A stretch of DNA of 8,025 nucleotides from Puia dinghuensis (GCA_026224995.1 JAMFRX010000079.1:1-8025), one strand, 5' to 3'. Shown: positions 1-7,270, counted from the stretch's first letter. Numbers and translations: made by a program. Notes: generated by a model from the letters alone, not told the origin.

Positions 1-1256
1 GCCCGCACCGTCGCATCCAGATCGGCATACGTCAGCGCATTGTTGAGGAACCAGCTTTCGAAGGCCGATGGTGGCAGATACACGCCCCGCCGCAACATGG
101 AATGGAAAAAGAGCGCGAACAGTTGATTGTTCGCCCCCGACGCCGAAGAAAAATCCCTCACGGGATGATCGCTGAAGTGCACGCTGATCATCGACCCAAA
201 AGTATTGATCACAAAAGGCTGCCCCCAAGCCCCGAAAACCCGGTCTAATCCCTCCCGCAGATACGCGGTCTTTTCTTCCAGCTCGGTATAAATAGCCGGA
301 TTGCCCTTCAGCTCCTTCAGCATCGTATAGCCCGCGATCATCGCAATGGGATTGCCGCTCAACGTACCCGCCTGGTATACGTTCCCCAACGGAGCGATAT
401 GCTGCATGATCTCCTTCTTCCCGCCAAACGCCCCAACCGGCATACCGCCGCCGATCACCTTCCCATAGGTGATCAAATCGGCCCTGATGCCCAGCCTTTC
501 CTGCGCGCCGCCTGGAGCCAGCCGGAATCCGGTCATCACCTCATCAAAGATCAAGACGATACCTTCCCTGTCGCACAAAGCCCGCAATCCTTCCAGAAAA
601 CCGGCCTCAGGCAGGATACAGCCCATGTTGCCCGCCACCGGCTCCACGATGATGGCCGCAATCGCCCCCGGATGCGCCGCCAAAACCGCCTTTACCCCAG
701 GCAGATCGTTATAGGCCGCCGTAAGCGTATCCTGCGACACGCCCGGCGTCACCCCCGGCACCGTCTGAATATTGAAGGTCGCCACACCGCTGCCAGCCTT
801 GACCAAAAAAGGATCCGCATGCCCATGGTAATGCCCTTCGAACTTAATGATCTTGTTTCGACCGGTATAGCCACGCGCCAGCCGGATAGCGCTCATACAG
901 GCTTCTGTGCCGCTGCTGACCATGCGCACCAGGTCCACATTGGGAGCCATGCTGCGGATCAGCTCCGCCATCTCTACCTCGAGCTCCGTAGGCGCACCGT
1001 AGCTGGTGGACAAGACCGCATGCTCCTGGATGGCCTTTACCACCGGCTCCCAGGCATGCCCCAGGATCATCGGCCCCCAGGAAGCGATATAATCGATATA
1101 CCGGTTGCCATCTACATCGTACAGATAAGCCCCCTTGGCCTTGCTGATGAACAGCGGAGTCCCGCCTACGCTGCGAAAAGCACGCACCGGCGAGTTCACC
1201 CCACCAGGAATGCTTTGCTGGGCCCGCTCAAAAAGTTCCTTGCTCTTGGTATACAT
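1..1256 (-). CDS. hemL: Glutamate-1-semialdehyde 2,1-aminomutase (partial, C-terminus off the left edge)
   Basis: PLP-dependent cytosolic enzyme that isomerises glutamate-1-semialdehyde to 5-aminolevulinate, the second step of the C5 pathway after HemA. The reading frame is open from the ATG at 1256 to the left edge, giving 418 residues. The family is about 425-430 long, so only the last dozen or so residues and the stop are missing. Visible motifs are the N-terminal IPGGVNSPVRAF (about 16-27), MVSSGTEACMSAIRLARGYTGR (about 112-133, the phosphate-binding SGTEA region), EGHYHGHAD (140-148), the aspartate of LIFDEVMTGFR (235-245) and YGKVIGGGMPVGAFGG with the PLP-binding Lys266. The start is set by alignment of the N-terminal motif. 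A purine-rich tract lies 18 nt upstream, too far for a normal Shine-Dalgarno site. hemL is downstream of hemB with a 44 nt gap, the widest in the cluster, so it is probably the distal part of the same operon. Confidence 0.97.
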   Translation of the reverse strand, partial: MYTKSKELFERAQQSIPGGVNSPVRAFRSVGGTPLFISKAKGAYLYDVDGNRYIDYIASWGPMILGHAWEPVVKAIQEHAVLSTSYGAPTELEVEMAELIRSMAPNVDLVRMVSSGTEACMSAIRLARGYTGRNKIIKFEGHYHGHADPFLVKAGSGVATFNIQTVPGVTPGVSQDTLTAAYNDLPGVKAVLAAHPGAIAAIIVEPVAGNMGCILPEAGFLEGLRALCDREGIVLIFDEVMTGFRLAPGGAQERLGIRADLITYGKVIGGGMPVGAFGGKKEIMQHIAPLGNVYQAGTLSGNPIAMIAGYTMLKELKGNPAIYTELEEKTAYLREGLDRVFGAWGQPFVINTFGSMISVHFSDHPVRDFSSASGANNQLFALFFHSMLRRGVYLPPSAFESWFLNNALTYADLDATVR

Positions 1257-1300
1257 TGGTCCATTCGTTTTAAACTCTCTCCCCCTCCAGGGTCCGCGGC

Positions 1301-2278
1301 TTATCCGTTTATCAGTTTTACCGCATCTTTTGCAAAATAAGTGGCGATCAGATCCGCTCCCGCCCGCTTGATGGAGGTCAGTGTCTCCAATATCGCCTTG
1401 TCCTCATCGATCCAGCCCATCTTCGCCGCAGCCTTGATCAGCGCATACTCCCCGCTGATATTGTAGGCGCTCACCGGGACCTGTACGGCATTCTTTACCT
1501 CCCGGATGATGTCCAGATAGGGTAGGGCGGGCTTCACCATCACGATATCCGCCCCTTCCTCCACGTCCATGAGCGCCTCTTTCACCGCTTCCAGCCTGTT
1601 GGCATAATCCATTTGATAGGTCTTCTTATCCCCGAATCCTGGCGCCGAATCCAGCGCGTCGCGGAAAGGCCCGTAGAAGCAGCTGGCATATTTGGCACTA
1701 TAAGCCATGATCCCCGTTCTTGTGAAATTATTCTCTTCCAGCGCCTGGCGGATCGCCCCTATCCGGCCATCCATCATGTCGCTTGGCGCTACCCAGTCGG
1801 CGCCCGCCGCCGCATGGCTTAGGCTCATCATGACCAACGCTTCTACCGTGGGATCATTTACGATCTCGCCATTCTCGACGATCCCGTCATGCCCATACGA
1901 GCTATAAGGGTCCAGCGCGACATCCGTCATGACCACCAGCCCGGGAACAGCATCCTTAATGGCCTTGATGCTTCGCTGCATCAGCCCATCGGGGTTCCAG
2001 GCTTCCTTCCCCGTATTGTCCTTCAGCTCGTCCTTGCTCTTCACGAAGAGCAGCACGCTCCTGATCCCCAGGCCCCACAATTCCTTCACTTCCCTGACCG
2101 TTCCATCGAGGCTCCTCCGGAAATAGCCGGGCATGCTGGCGATCTCCTGCTCCACTCCCTCTCCCTCGTCTATGAACAAAGGAACGATAAAGTCATTGGG
2201 CGTCAGCACTGTCTCGGCTACCATCGCCCGGATGGCCGGCGACTGCCGTAAGATACGATTGCGTCTTTGCAGATACAT
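1301..2278 (-). CDS. hemB: Delta-aminolevulinic acid dehydratase (porphobilinogen synthase), aspartate-type metal site
   Basis: Condenses two 5-aminolevulinate molecules into porphobilinogen in the cytoplasm. At 325 residues it has the normal length. It is a TIM-barrel enzyme, and both Schiff-base lysines are visible: Lys196 in MAYSAKYAS and Lys249 in VMVKPALPYLD. SDMMDGRIGAIR (166-177) and NISGEYALIKAAAKMGWID (273-291) are also family hallmarks. The metal-binding stretch reads DVALDPYSSYGHDG (119-132), with Asp119, Asp123 and Asp131. Zinc enzymes such as those of E. coli and human carry cysteines in this segment, so this copy belongs to the zinc-independent, Mg-type group. The start at 2278 gives the usual short N-terminal arm (MYLQRRNRILRQSPAIR). 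It follows the hemF stop by 13 nt with an A/T-rich leader and no Shine-Dalgarno motif. Confidence 0.98.
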   Translation of the reverse strand: MYLQRRNRILRQSPAIRAMVAETVLTPNDFIVPLFIDEGEGVEQEIASMPGYFRRSLDGTVREVKELWGLGIRSVLLFVKSKDELKDNTGKEAWNPDGLMQRSIKAIKDAVPGLVVMTDVALDPYSSYGHDGIVENGEIVNDPTVEALVMMSLSHAAAGADWVAPSDMMDGRIGAIRQALEENNFTRTGIMAYSAKYASCFYGPFRDALDSAPGFGDKKTYQMDYANRLEAVKEALMDVEEGADIVMVKPALPYLDIIREVKNAVQVPVSAYNISGEYALIKAAAKMGWIDEDKAILETLTSIKRAGADLIATYFAKDAVKLING

Positions 2279-2291
2279 ATTGAACGATTTT

Positions 2292-3254
2292 TTATTCTTC
2301 TATCCAGTTCCTGGGATGCTTGCAGGCATCCAGCAATTCAGCCTCCGGACTCCCTTCCGCCGGCTGATAGTTATACCCCCATCGCGCCCTGGGCGGCAGG
2401 CTCATCAGAATGCTCTCCGTACGCCCATGCGTCTTCAGCCCGAAGAGCGTACCCCGGTCGTGTATCAGGTTGAATTCCACATACCGGCCCCGCCGTATCT
2501 CCTGCCACTCCACCTCCCCCTCGCCATACGGCATGCCCATCCTTTTCTCGACGATAGGCATATAGGCAGACAGAAAGGCATTCCCACAGGCCTGCTGGAA
2601 GGCAAAAAGCCTGTCCGCATCTGCAGCATCCGCAGGCCTTAGATGGTCATAGAAGACCCCGCCAATGCCCCGCATCTCGTCGTCCCGGTGCTTGTTGACA
2701 AAATATTCGTCGCACCATCGCTTGTATCGCGGATACTCATCGGGGCCAAAAGGGTCCATTGCTGCCTTAAAGCTCCGGTGAAAATGGCGGGCGTCTTCTT
2801 CAAAAAGATAATAGGGGGTAAGATCGGCGCCGCCGCCAAACCACCTGTCGCTCACATTCCCCGCATCGTCGTATAGCTCAAAATATCGCCAGTTGGCATG
2901 TGTCGTTGGAATATAGGGATTCAGCGGATGGATGACCAGCGAGAGGCCGCAGGCAAACCAGCTGTGGCCTTCAATCTTCAGCTGCGTACGCATGATATCG
3001 GTCACCTTCCCCCAGACTACGCTGGTGTTTACGCCCCCCTTCTCAAAGACCCTGCCCCCTGCGATCACCCTCGTCTTGCCGCCACCGCCATGCTCGCGTT
3101 CCCACTCGTCGGTGATAAAAGCGGCCTTGCCGTCCAGCGCTTCCAGCGCCGAACATATCCGGTCCTGCAGCTCATGGATATACCCGATCCACTGGTCCCG
3201 GAAGGTCCAGGTCTCGGTCTTATATAGCTTATCATCGTTACCGGGCTGGCTCAT
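2292..3254 (-). CDS. hemF: Oxygen-dependent coproporphyrinogen III oxidase
   Basis: Carries out the O2-dependent oxidative decarboxylation of two propionate side chains of coproporphyrinogen III to vinyls, giving protoporphyrinogen IX. It has 320 residues, slightly longer than the roughly 300 of E. coli HemF. Diagnostic blocks are CGLSLVIHPLNPYIPTTHAN (102-121, containing conserved His109 and His119), WFGGGADLTPYY (138-149), FHRSFK with His157/His159, the RGIGGVFYDHL block (195-205) and YVEFNLIHDRGTLFGLKTHG (258-277), the C-terminal family signature. The start overlaps the end of hemE by 17 nt (ATG at 3254, hemE stop at 3238-3240), which suggests translational coupling; no Shine-Dalgarno sequence is visible. 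This is the aerobic HemF family, unrelated to radical-SAM HemN, and no HemN gene is in the window. Confidence 0.98.
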   Translation of the reverse strand: MSQPGNDDKLYKTETWTFRDQWIGYIHELQDRICSALEALDGKAAFITDEWEREHGGGGKTRVIAGGRVFEKGGVNTSVVWGKVTDIMRTQLKIEGHSWFACGLSLVIHPLNPYIPTTHANWRYFELYDDAGNVSDRWFGGGADLTPYYLFEEDARHFHRSFKAAMDPFGPDEYPRYKRWCDEYFVNKHRDDEMRGIGGVFYDHLRPADAADADRLFAFQQACGNAFLSAYMPIVEKRMGMPYGEGEVEWQEIRRGRYVEFNLIHDRGTLFGLKTHGRTESILMSLPPRARWGYNYQPAEGSPEAELLDACKHPRNWIEE

Positions 3255-4281
3255 AGGCGTAGTTTTTCACCGTCTCCACGAAAGCCCTTGCATGATCCAC
3301 GGGAATATTCGGCAGGATGCCGTGCCCAAGATTGGCAATATGAGGCCCACCCTCAAAGGCATCGAGCATCGCCCTCACCTCCCGTTCGATCACGGGTATC
3401 GGCGATACCAGCTTGGCAGGATCGAAGTTCCCCTGTAAGGTAACCTTCGGCCCGACCAGCTGCCGCGCAACCTGCGGCCGGATGCACCAGTCGATTCCCA
3501 GCCCATGCGCCCCCGTGGCGGCCATGGCTTCCAGGGATTGCCAGGCTCCCTTGGCAAAGATGATGGTAAGGGCCTCGTCTTTCAGGGCCGCGACTATCTG
3601 CCGGATATAACGTAAACTGAGGATTTCGAAATCTTCCGGGCTCAGCAGGCCGCCCCAGCTGTCGAAGATCTGCACCACATCGGCGCCCGCCGCCGCCTGC
3701 CCCTTCAGATAGGCAATGGTCGTATCGGTGATCAGCTGCAGCAGCCGATGCGCCACTTCCGGCTGCGTATAGCAGAAAGCCTTTGCCCCGTCGAAAGTCT
3801 TCGAGCCCTTTCCCTCCACCATATAGCACAGTAGCGTCCAGGGCGCACCCGCAAAGCCGATCAGCGGCACTCTCCCATTCAGCATCTTTTTAGTGAGACG
3901 CAACGCGTCGAATACATAGCCCAGGCTGTCTTCCACGTCCGGCACGCTGATCCTATCAAGGTCGGAAGCCCGCCTTATCGGCTCGGGAAGAAGCGGCCCC
4001 TTGTGCTCCACCATCTGCACCTCCATGCCCATGGCCTGCGGCACCACCAGGATGTCGGAGAAAATGATCGCCGCATCTACGCCTACCTGCTCCACCGGCT
4101 GTATGGTGATCTCCGCAGCCAGCTCAGGAGTCTGACAACGCTCGAAAAAAGAATATTTCTCCTTCAGCTTCAGGTAATCCGGAAGATACCTCCCAGCCTG
4201 CCGCATCATCCATACCGGCGTTCGTTCCGTCTTCTCTCCCCTCAGGGCTCGTAACAAAAGGTCGTTCTTCAATGTACTCAT
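3238..4281 (-). CDS. hemE: Uroporphyrinogen decarboxylase
   Basis: Cofactor-free cytosolic enzyme that removes the four acetate carboxyls of uroporphyrinogen III to give coproporphyrinogen III. It has 347 residues, normal for the family. Both classical signatures are present: PVWMMRQAGRYLPDY (22-36, with Arg27 and Arg31 that bind substrate carboxylates) and IGFAGAPWTLLCYMVEG (141-157). The essential aspartate is Asp76 in IIFSDILVVPQAMGM, and the C-terminal NLGHGILPNIPVDHA block holds His320. The start ATG shares four bases (ATGA) with the hemD stop, and its C-terminal codons overlap the hemF start by 17 nt, so it is tightly coupled on both sides. The upstream sequence is A/T-rich without a Shine-Dalgarno motif. 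A 158-codon open frame in another register inside this gene is a composition artefact. Confidence 0.98.
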   Translation of the reverse strand: MSTLKNDLLLRALRGEKTERTPVWMMRQAGRYLPDYLKLKEKYSFFERCQTPELAAEITIQPVEQVGVDAAIIFSDILVVPQAMGMEVQMVEHKGPLLPEPIRRASDLDRISVPDVEDSLGYVFDALRLTKKMLNGRVPLIGFAGAPWTLLCYMVEGKGSKTFDGAKAFCYTQPEVAHRLLQLITDTTIAYLKGQAAAGADVVQIFDSWGGLLSPEDFEILSLRYIRQIVAALKDEALTIIFAKGAWQSLEAMAATGAHGLGIDWCIRPQVARQLVGPKVTLQGNFDPAKLVSPIPVIEREVRAMLDAFEGGPHIANLGHGILPNIPVDHARAFVETVKNYAYEPAR

Positions 4282-4979
4282 ATTTGAAAATGTTCGATCA
4301 TCTGTCGTATCATCTCTTCCGGGCTCGGCCGGTCGGCGATCACCAGCTCGTTAACGCACCGCTCCCGGATGGCCGCGGCCGTCGTCCCACCGATAGCGAA
4401 CAGCACGGTCTCCGGCGAGACGCCGTTGACGGAAAAAAAACTTTCCACGGCGCTGGGACTAAAGAAAGCAATCCCTGCATAAGCCCGCTTCATCTGCTGC
4501 GGCGTAAGCCTCGTCCGGTAGACCACTACTTCCCGCACCGTCAGACCCGCCTGCCTCAGCAGGTCCGGAAGCTCATCCCTCCGCTGGTCGCCGCAAAAAA
4601 AGATGATCTCGCGTCCTTCCTGCCCTCCAGTCGCCGACTGCCCTTCCCGCCGAATGATCTCCTCCGCCAATGTCTTCGCCGAATTGGCCACCCCCGCTAT
4701 GGCTCCTTCCCCAAATCGTTCCACTGCCTTCCTACGGGTCTCCTGGCCGATGCAATACACCTTCCAATTGTCACCGCCTTCTTCTATAGCCGCTACCGCA
4801 TTTCCGCTCGTGAACACGGCCGTCAGCGACCGCTTCCCTAGCTCGCCGACCCCTCCCTTCAATGGCTCGATGGCTATAAAAGAGCGGATATCGATCCTCA
4901 CGCCTTTTGCTGCGGCCTCATCGATCATCGAAGCAGCCAGCGCACGGGTGGATAGAACATATGGTGTCGGAATTTGCAT
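4278..4979 (-). CDS. hemD: Uroporphyrinogen-III synthase
   Basis: Closes linear hydroxymethylbilane into uroporphyrinogen III with inversion of ring D. The family diverges strongly in sequence, so position and short motifs carry the call. Its 233 residues form the expected two-domain bilobed protein. Recognisable blocks are STRALAASM (10-18), VFTSGNAVAA (55-64), a CGDQRRDELPDLL segment (129-141) where the family often has RG-x3-R-x2-L, VVVYRT (151-156), FFSPSAVESF (172-181) and IGGTTAAAI (196-204). The gene lies between hemC (5 nt gap) and hemE (ATGA overlap), as expected for this function. The start at 4979 is preceded by AAGAGA, at best a weak ribosome-binding site. The coding strand contains a T8 run (4433-4440) and a T7 run (4595-4601), but the frame is intact across both. 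Confidence 0.93.
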   Translation of the reverse strand: MQIPTPYVLSTRALAASMIDEAAAKGVRIDIRSFIAIEPLKGGVGELGKRSLTAVFTSGNAVAAIEEGGDNWKVYCIGQETRRKAVERFGEGAIAGVANSAKTLAEEIIRREGQSATGGQEGREIIFFCGDQRRDELPDLLRQAGLTVREVVVYRTRLTPQQMKRAYAGIAFFSPSAVESFFSVNGVSPETVLFAIGGTTAAAIRERCVNELVIADRPSPEEMIRQMIEHFQI

Positions 4980-4984
4980 GTCTC

Positions 4985-5908
4985 TTAATGCTGTGGCTCA
5001 GCTCTTATCCCATCTACGATGGCCCGCCCGCCTCTTTCAAGGAGCTCTTCGGCGGCCATCCTGCCCAGGCCATCAGCCATGTCGAGGGGCAGGATCTTTT
5101 CTATCTCCGCCATCTGCCGCCCGTCCAGCGATAGCAGCTGTCCGCTGAAATAGATATCCCCATCCTCGATCTCGGCCAATGCGCTTATCGGGGTGGAGCA
5201 GCCTCCCAGCAGGGTCCGCAGGAAGTCCCGTTCTATCTTGGTGCAAAGGGCCGTATCCGCATGGTTCAGGGGCTGGCAGCATCGCAGTATCTGCTCGTCC
5301 TCGCCCCTGGCGATAACGACGATAGCTCCCTGCGCCGGTGCCGGGAGCATCCAATCCAGCACGATGCTCTTCTCCGGCCGCACATGGATGCGTTCCAAAC
5401 CCGCCTGCGCGAAGATCGCCCCATCCCAGCTTTCTTCCGCCAGCTTTCTCAGCCGGGTATTCACATTGCCGCGCAGGTTGGTCATCTGGTGATGAGGATA
5501 CCTGTGCAGCCATTGGGCTATGCGCCGGACGCTGCTCGTGGCTATCTGCGCCGTGGAATCTCGATGCCGCAGGAACTCTGTGTCTTGTTTGTATACCAGC
5601 AAGTCGTATACGGGTCCGCGTTGCAGAACAGCGGCCTGCGCCAGCCCATCCGGCAGCTGCGTCGGCACATCCTTCATAGAATGTACCGCTATATCTATCT
5701 TATCGTTCAGGAGCGCTATGTCCAGGCTGCGTGTAAAAATGCCCTGTACGCCTATCTCGTATAACGGCGTCTTCAGATCGATGTCGCCCTCGCTTTTTAT
5801 AGGCACCAGCACGCTGGAAATGGAAAGCTTTTCAAGCAGGTCTTTTACCTGCGTGGCCTGCCAGACAGCAAGCTGACTCTCTCTTGTGCCTATCCTTATC
5901 GGTGTCAT
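4985..5908 (-). CDS. hemC: Hydroxymethylbilane synthase (porphobilinogen deaminase)
   Basis: Polymerises four porphobilinogens into hydroxymethylbilane on a covalently attached dipyrromethane cofactor. It has 307 residues, normal for bacteria. Motifs in order are IGTRESQLAVWQATQV (6-21), DIAVHSMKDVPTQLPDGL (72-89, with the catalytic aspartate Asp80), NLRGNVNTRLRKL (144-156), AIFAQAGLERI (164-174), LPAPAQGAIVV (188-198) and LGGCSTPISALAEI (234-247), in which Cys237 is the cofactor attachment site. The glycine-rich loop reads EIGVQGIFTRSLDIALL, a variant of the common GGKGLF form but consistent with Bacteroidota HemC. The start at 5908 lies 2 nt after the hemA stop, so translation is probably coupled to hemA. 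Confidence 0.98.
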   Translation of the reverse strand: MTPIRIGTRESQLAVWQATQVKDLLEKLSISSVLVPIKSEGDIDLKTPLYEIGVQGIFTRSLDIALLNDKIDIAVHSMKDVPTQLPDGLAQAAVLQRGPVYDLLVYKQDTEFLRHRDSTAQIATSSVRRIAQWLHRYPHHQMTNLRGNVNTRLRKLAEESWDGAIFAQAGLERIHVRPEKSIVLDWMLPAPAQGAIVVIARGEDEQILRCCQPLNHADTALCTKIERDFLRTLLGGCSTPISALAEIEDGDIYFSGQLLSLDGRQMAEIEKILPLDMADGLGRMAAEELLERGGRAIVDGIRAEPQH

Positions 5909-5910
5909 GA

Positions 5911-7134
5911 TTAATCGGTGCCGATGTACTCGTTTATCGCCTGTATATAGTGGCAGCCACCCTGGTTATGCTGGCGCATTTTGGTGGCCATACCGTTGAT
6001 CACACGTTGGATCTGCTCGTCGCTTACGGGCGGGATTGCTTCTCCCGCCAGCCTGCCGTACAGCTCGCTGGTATGCAGCTCCCGGAGCTTCGTCTTCACG
6101 GCTTTCAGCACCGGCACATGCCTGCGCATGGCATGCCAGTCCATCAGCTCGGCAATATGCCCGGCAATGATCGCCCTGGCCTTAGGCACTTCCCCCTCCC
6201 GCTTCTGCAACGTCTCATCTTTTATCTTCGACAGCTCGTCCACATTCACCAGGGTCACCCCGGGAACATCGGCCGCAGACTTCTCCACATTGCAGGGGAT
6301 AGAAAGATCGATGATCAGCTTTTCTCCCCGCCCTTCCAGGTGCTGCCGCAGCAACGTAGGATGCTCGGCATTGGTCGCGACAAGGATGATATCCGCATCG
6401 GCGGCATGTTCGGCGATACGGTCCAGCGGCGCATAAGCCACACCCGTTTCGCTGGCCAGCTCGGCAGCCCTTTGCTCCGTACGGTTCATTAGGATGACAT
6501 TCCGTATCCCCAGGTAATCTACCAAGTTGCGGCATGTATTTCTGCCGATCTTTCCGACCCCGATCAACAACACCTTCTTGTCGGTAAGAGCCGCAAATCG
6601 CTCGCGGATATATTGAATGGCCGCAAAAGATACCGATACCGTTCCACCGCTCAGCTCGGTCTGATTCTTCACGGCCTTGGACGATTGCAGCACACAGTTC
6701 ACCAGCCGCTCCAAAAAAGGCCCGACGAAAGCACGTTCCCGGGCAAACTTTACCGCCTGCTTGATCTGCCCCACGACCTCATAATCGCCCAGGATCTGGG
6801 AGTCGATCCCCGCAGACACCAGGAACAGATGCTCTATCGCTTCCGCACCCCGCTTTACATAGGCCATATCCATAAAAGAAGCGTGGTCGCCCGTAGTCTC
6901 AGAGCACAGCAGGTCCGCCAGCTGATGGGCATTGTCAGCAAAGCCATATACCTCCGTCCTATTGCAGGTGGAGAGAATGAACAGTTCGGCTAAATTGTGA
7001 GCAGGAGCAAGCGCAAGGAGCTTTTCGTATTGTTCAGCGCTTATGGCAAATTGACCCCGGATAGCGGCATCCGTCTTTTTATAATTGATCCCTACGATGT
7101 AAAACCTGGAAATATCAGTAGTCGAATTGCCCAT
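5911..7134 (-). CDS. hemA: Glutamyl-tRNA reductase
   Basis: NADPH-dependent reductase that converts glutamyl-tRNA(Glu) to glutamate-1-semialdehyde; it is the committed and usually rate-controlling step of the C5 pathway. It has 407 residues. The N-terminal catalytic domain holds STCNRTEVYG (55-64) with nucleophile Cys57, the conserved His102 (IEHLFLVSAGIDSQILGDYEVVGQIKQA), and SSKAVKNQTELSGGTVSVSFAAI. The NADPH-binding domain shows KVLLIGVGKIGRNTCRNL (187-204, GxGxxG at 192-197) and LMNRTEQRA. The C-terminal helical dimerisation region is present and ends in IQAINEYIGTD. The ATG at 7134 is preceded by GAAGGATA, so the best Shine-Dalgarno-like sequence in the cluster is here, although it sits unusually close. 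It is the first gene of the minus-strand operon. This is the C5-type enzyme and not ALA synthase, which is also called HemA in alphaproteobacteria. Confidence 0.98.
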   Translation of the reverse strand: MGNSTTDISRFYIVGINYKKTDAAIRGQFAISAEQYEKLLALAPAHNLAELFILSTCNRTEVYGFADNAHQLADLLCSETTGDHASFMDMAYVKRGAEAIEHLFLVSAGIDSQILGDYEVVGQIKQAVKFARERAFVGPFLERLVNCVLQSSKAVKNQTELSGGTVSVSFAAIQYIRERFAALTDKKVLLIGVGKIGRNTCRNLVDYLGIRNVILMNRTEQRAAELASETGVAYAPLDRIAEHAADADIILVATNAEHPTLLRQHLEGRGEKLIIDLSIPCNVEKSAADVPGVTLVNVDELSKIKDETLQKREGEVPKARAIIAGHIAELMDWHAMRRHVPVLKAVKTKLRELHTSELYGRLAGEAIPPVSDEQIQRVINGMATKMRQHNQGGCHYIQAINEYIGTD

Positions 7135-7168
7135 TATCCTTCGGGGTATTTGGTTGCTCTTATAAACG

Positions 7169-7176
7169 CAAAAGTA
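7169..7176 (-). promoter_or_regulatory. Candidate -7 element of the hemA operon promoter
   Basis: On the minus strand this reads TACTTTTG, a full match to the Bacteroidota -7 consensus TAnnTTTG. It lies 34 nt upstream of the hemA ATG, implying a leader of roughly 30 nt. No good TTTG -33 element is present; the closest at the right distance is GTGG with a 20 nt spacer. A weak -33 box would fit a promoter that needs an activator. Consensus match only; no transcript evidence. Confidence 0.5.
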
Positions 7177-7180
7177 CTTT
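7171..7180. repeat. 10 bp perfect palindrome overlapping the hemA -7 element
   Basis: AAAGTACTTT is its own reverse complement and covers most of the predicted hemA -7 box. A further 6 bp palindrome, ACCGGT, lies at 7182-7187 right beside it. It could be a repressor half-site arrangement or chance in an A/T-rich promoter. Confidence 0.4.
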
Positions 7181-7206
7181 CACCGGTTCCGATAATCCAC
7201 TTTTCT

Positions 7207-7224
7207 CTGTCATTAGACTGTCAT
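7207..7224 (+). promoter_or_regulatory. Pho-box-like direct repeat, candidate response-regulator operator
   Basis: CTGTCAT is repeated exactly with a 4 nt spacer (TAGA), giving an 11 bp period, so the two half-sites lie on the same face of the helix. The E. coli PhoB box is two CTGTCAT/C half-sites around an AWAW spacer; this site matches 16 of 18 positions, with mismatches only in the spacer. The repeat extends to 8 nt (CTGTCATT at 7207-7214 and 7218-7225). It lies between the divergent hemA and hemH promoters, about 9 nt upstream of the hemH -33 box and 30 nt upstream of the hemA -7 box. Whether Bacteroidota PhoB-type regulators recognise it is unknown. Confidence 0.4.
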
Positions 7225-7233
7225 TTTAAGTTT

Positions 7234-7267
7234 TTTGCCTTTTACCGCCTCCAACCCTATAAATTTG
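7234..7267 (+). promoter_or_regulatory. Candidate hemH promoter (TTTG / TAnnTTTG)
   Basis: TAAATTTG at 7260-7267 fully matches the Bacteroidota -7 consensus TAnnTTTG. TTTG at 7234-7237 matches the -33 consensus with a 22 nt spacer, a little longer than the usual 19 or so. The inferred transcription start is near 7273, giving a short leader of under 20 nt before the hemH ATG. The call rests on consensus matching and on the correct position and orientation. Confidence 0.55.
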
Positions 7268-7270
7268 CAT

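Noticed and set aside
399..1340. Plus-strand open frame of 313 codons
   Set aside because: It is wholly antisense to hemL and the end of hemB, whose frames carry complete family motifs. Its translation is rich in Arg, His and Pro, as expected from the reverse strand of a GC-biased gene.
2133..3438. Several plus-strand open frames of 100-170 codons
   Set aside because: All lie antisense to hemB, hemF and hemE, have no recognisable motifs and have low-complexity shadow composition.
3353..3829. 158-codon minus-strand frame inside hemE
   Set aside because: It is an alternative register of hemE, rich in Gly, Arg and Ala, while the hemE frame carries all catalytic motifs.
4433..4440. T8 run (coding strand) in hemD as a phase-variation or frameshift site
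   Set aside because: The hemD frame is intact across it and encodes the expected FFSPSAVESFF region. An eight-base run is short, and a housekeeping gene is an unlikely target for phase variation.
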